Assembly (NCBI RefSeq): GCF_003710985.1
Contig: NZ_RHHT01000002.1
Coordinates: forward strand, 248,001-312,000
Direction of reading: 5' to 3'
Origin: Brevibacillus panacihumi
GTDB lineage: Bacteria > Bacillota > Bacilli > Brevibacillales > Brevibacillaceae
DNA: 64,000 nucleotides
The translations under genes were made by a program, and so were the position numbers. The notes under the pieces were generated by a model, which worked only from the letters and a program-made list of their open reading frames with translations, was not told the DNA's origin and did no database searches. Shown piece by piece: positions 63,460-64,000 of this stretch. Position 1 is the stretch's first letter. Every line of letters begins with the position of its first letter.

Positions 63460-64000
63460 ATGGACGATCTATTCTCGTTTGCCTACGAACAACAGGGTGG
63501 CAGCGGCAAACAAAAGCCGCTTGCCGCTCGCATGCGTCCCCAGACGATTCAGGATGTAATCGGCCAATCGCATATTATCGCTCCTGGAAAGCTGTTGCGC
63601 CGGGCGATTGAGGCAGACCAGGTCTCTTCCTTGATCTTCTATGGTCCGCCGGGTACGGGAAAAACGACTTTGGCTAAGGTGATCGCTCGTTCGACGCGTT
63701 CGTATTTTTCAGAACTCAATGCAGTGACTGCCGGTGTAGGCGACATTCGCAAGGTTGTGGAAGAGGCGAAGGAAAGATTGGTGATGGGCGGTCAGCGCAC
63801 GACGCTGTTTGTGGACGAGATTCACCGCTTCAACAAATCCCAGCAGGATGCGTTGCTGCCTTTTGTGGAAGAAGGGACGATCATTTTGATCGGAGCCACT
63901 ACGGAGAACCCCTTTTTCGAAGTAAATGCGGCCCTGCTGTCCAGGTCCCAGATCTTCTCCCTGCAGCCGCTCACCCATGAAGAATTGAAACAGGTCATAG
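63460..64000 (+). CDS. rarA: Replication-associated recombination protein RarA (partial, runs off the window)
   Basis: An AAA+ ATPase of the MgsA/WRNIP1 family that acts at stalled forks. The first 180 residues are visible. They include MRPQTIQDVIGQ near 25, Walker A YGPPGTGKTTL near 60, AVTAGVGDIRKV near 88, Walker B FVDEIHRFNKSQQD near 118 and sensor GATTENPFFEV. GGTAGGA precedes ATG 63460, 4 bp after tcdA. The rest lies beyond the end of the window. It corresponds to yrvN of B. subtilis. Confidence 0.95.
   Translation, partial: MDDLFSFAYEQQGGSGKQKPLAARMRPQTIQDVIGQSHIIAPGKLLRRAIEADQVSSLIFYGPPGTGKTTLAKVIARSTRSYFSELNAVTAGVGDIRKVVEEAKERLVMGGQRTTLFVDEIHRFNKSQQDALLPFVEEGTIILIGATTENPFFEVNAALLSRSQIFSLQPLTHEELKQVI

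Overview
The window is a 64 kb stretch of chromosome from an endospore-forming Gram-positive bacterium of the Bacillales. I infer a Brevibacillus-like member of the Paenibacillaceae. The reasons are the Bacillus gene order (maf-radC-mreBCD-minCD-spoIVF-rplU-prp-rpmA-spo0B-obg, then pheB-hom-thrCB-pheA, safA, bofC-ruv-queA-tgt-yajC, spoVB-comN-secDF, recJ-apt-relA-dtd, hisS-aspS-6S RNA-tcdA-rarA), a GC content near 50 percent, separate secD and secF, and a ruvC gene that Bacillus subtilis lacks. No phage, insertion sequence, CRISPR array, tRNA or rRNA was seen, and nearly everything is core genome on the plus strand.

Layout. Positions 1-8800 hold the end of maf, radC and the cell-shape and division block mreB-mreC-mreD-PBP2-minC-minD-rodA. 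Positions 8800-11200 hold a cold-shock gene with a long structured leader and a chemoreceptor. Positions 11200-18300 hold spoIVFA-spoIVFB (sigma-K checkpoint), an RNase G, rplU-prp-rpmA, spo0B, obg and a PilZ-like gene. Positions 18300-20150 hold a Rex-box-controlled yjlC-ndh pair. Positions 20150-25180 hold a short minus-strand gene and the threonine/phenylalanine operon. Positions 25200-32000 hold safA, a CotS-type kinase-fold gene, cpdB (minus), bofC, an unknown secreted protein (minus) and a small unknown gene. Positions 32100-39500 hold ruvCAB, a DUF2905 gene, a SpoIID-type protein, queA, tgt and yajC. Positions 39500-46100 hold an ECF sigma/anti-sigma pair (minus), yrzE (minus), corA, a DUF421 gene, spoVB (minus) and comN. 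Positions 46100-55000 hold secD, secF, recJ, apt, relA, dtd and an SDR-like gene. Positions 55000-64000 hold a five-SH3 amidase (minus), a small HTH gene, hemZ, a T-box leader, hisS, aspS, 6S RNA, tcdA and the start of rarA.

Together the genes cover rod-shape maintenance and division-site placement, several steps of sporulation (phosphorelay Spo0B; the mother-cell protease SpoIVFB, its partner SpoIVFA and the forespore regulator BofC; coat protein SafA; cortex flippase SpoVB), ribosome maturation (Prp trimming L27, Obg), the stringent response, queuosine synthesis and protein export. I found no obviously new multi-gene system. The most novel items are small or regulatory: an unlisted 50-codon minus-strand gene with an excellent ribosome-binding site, a leader before the cold-shock gene with mutually exclusive hairpins, a duplicated insert in PBP2, a possible double His/Asp specifier in the hisS T-box, and a secreted protein of unknown function. 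Promoter, operator and RNA-structure calls come from reading the sequence by eye, with no folding or database search.
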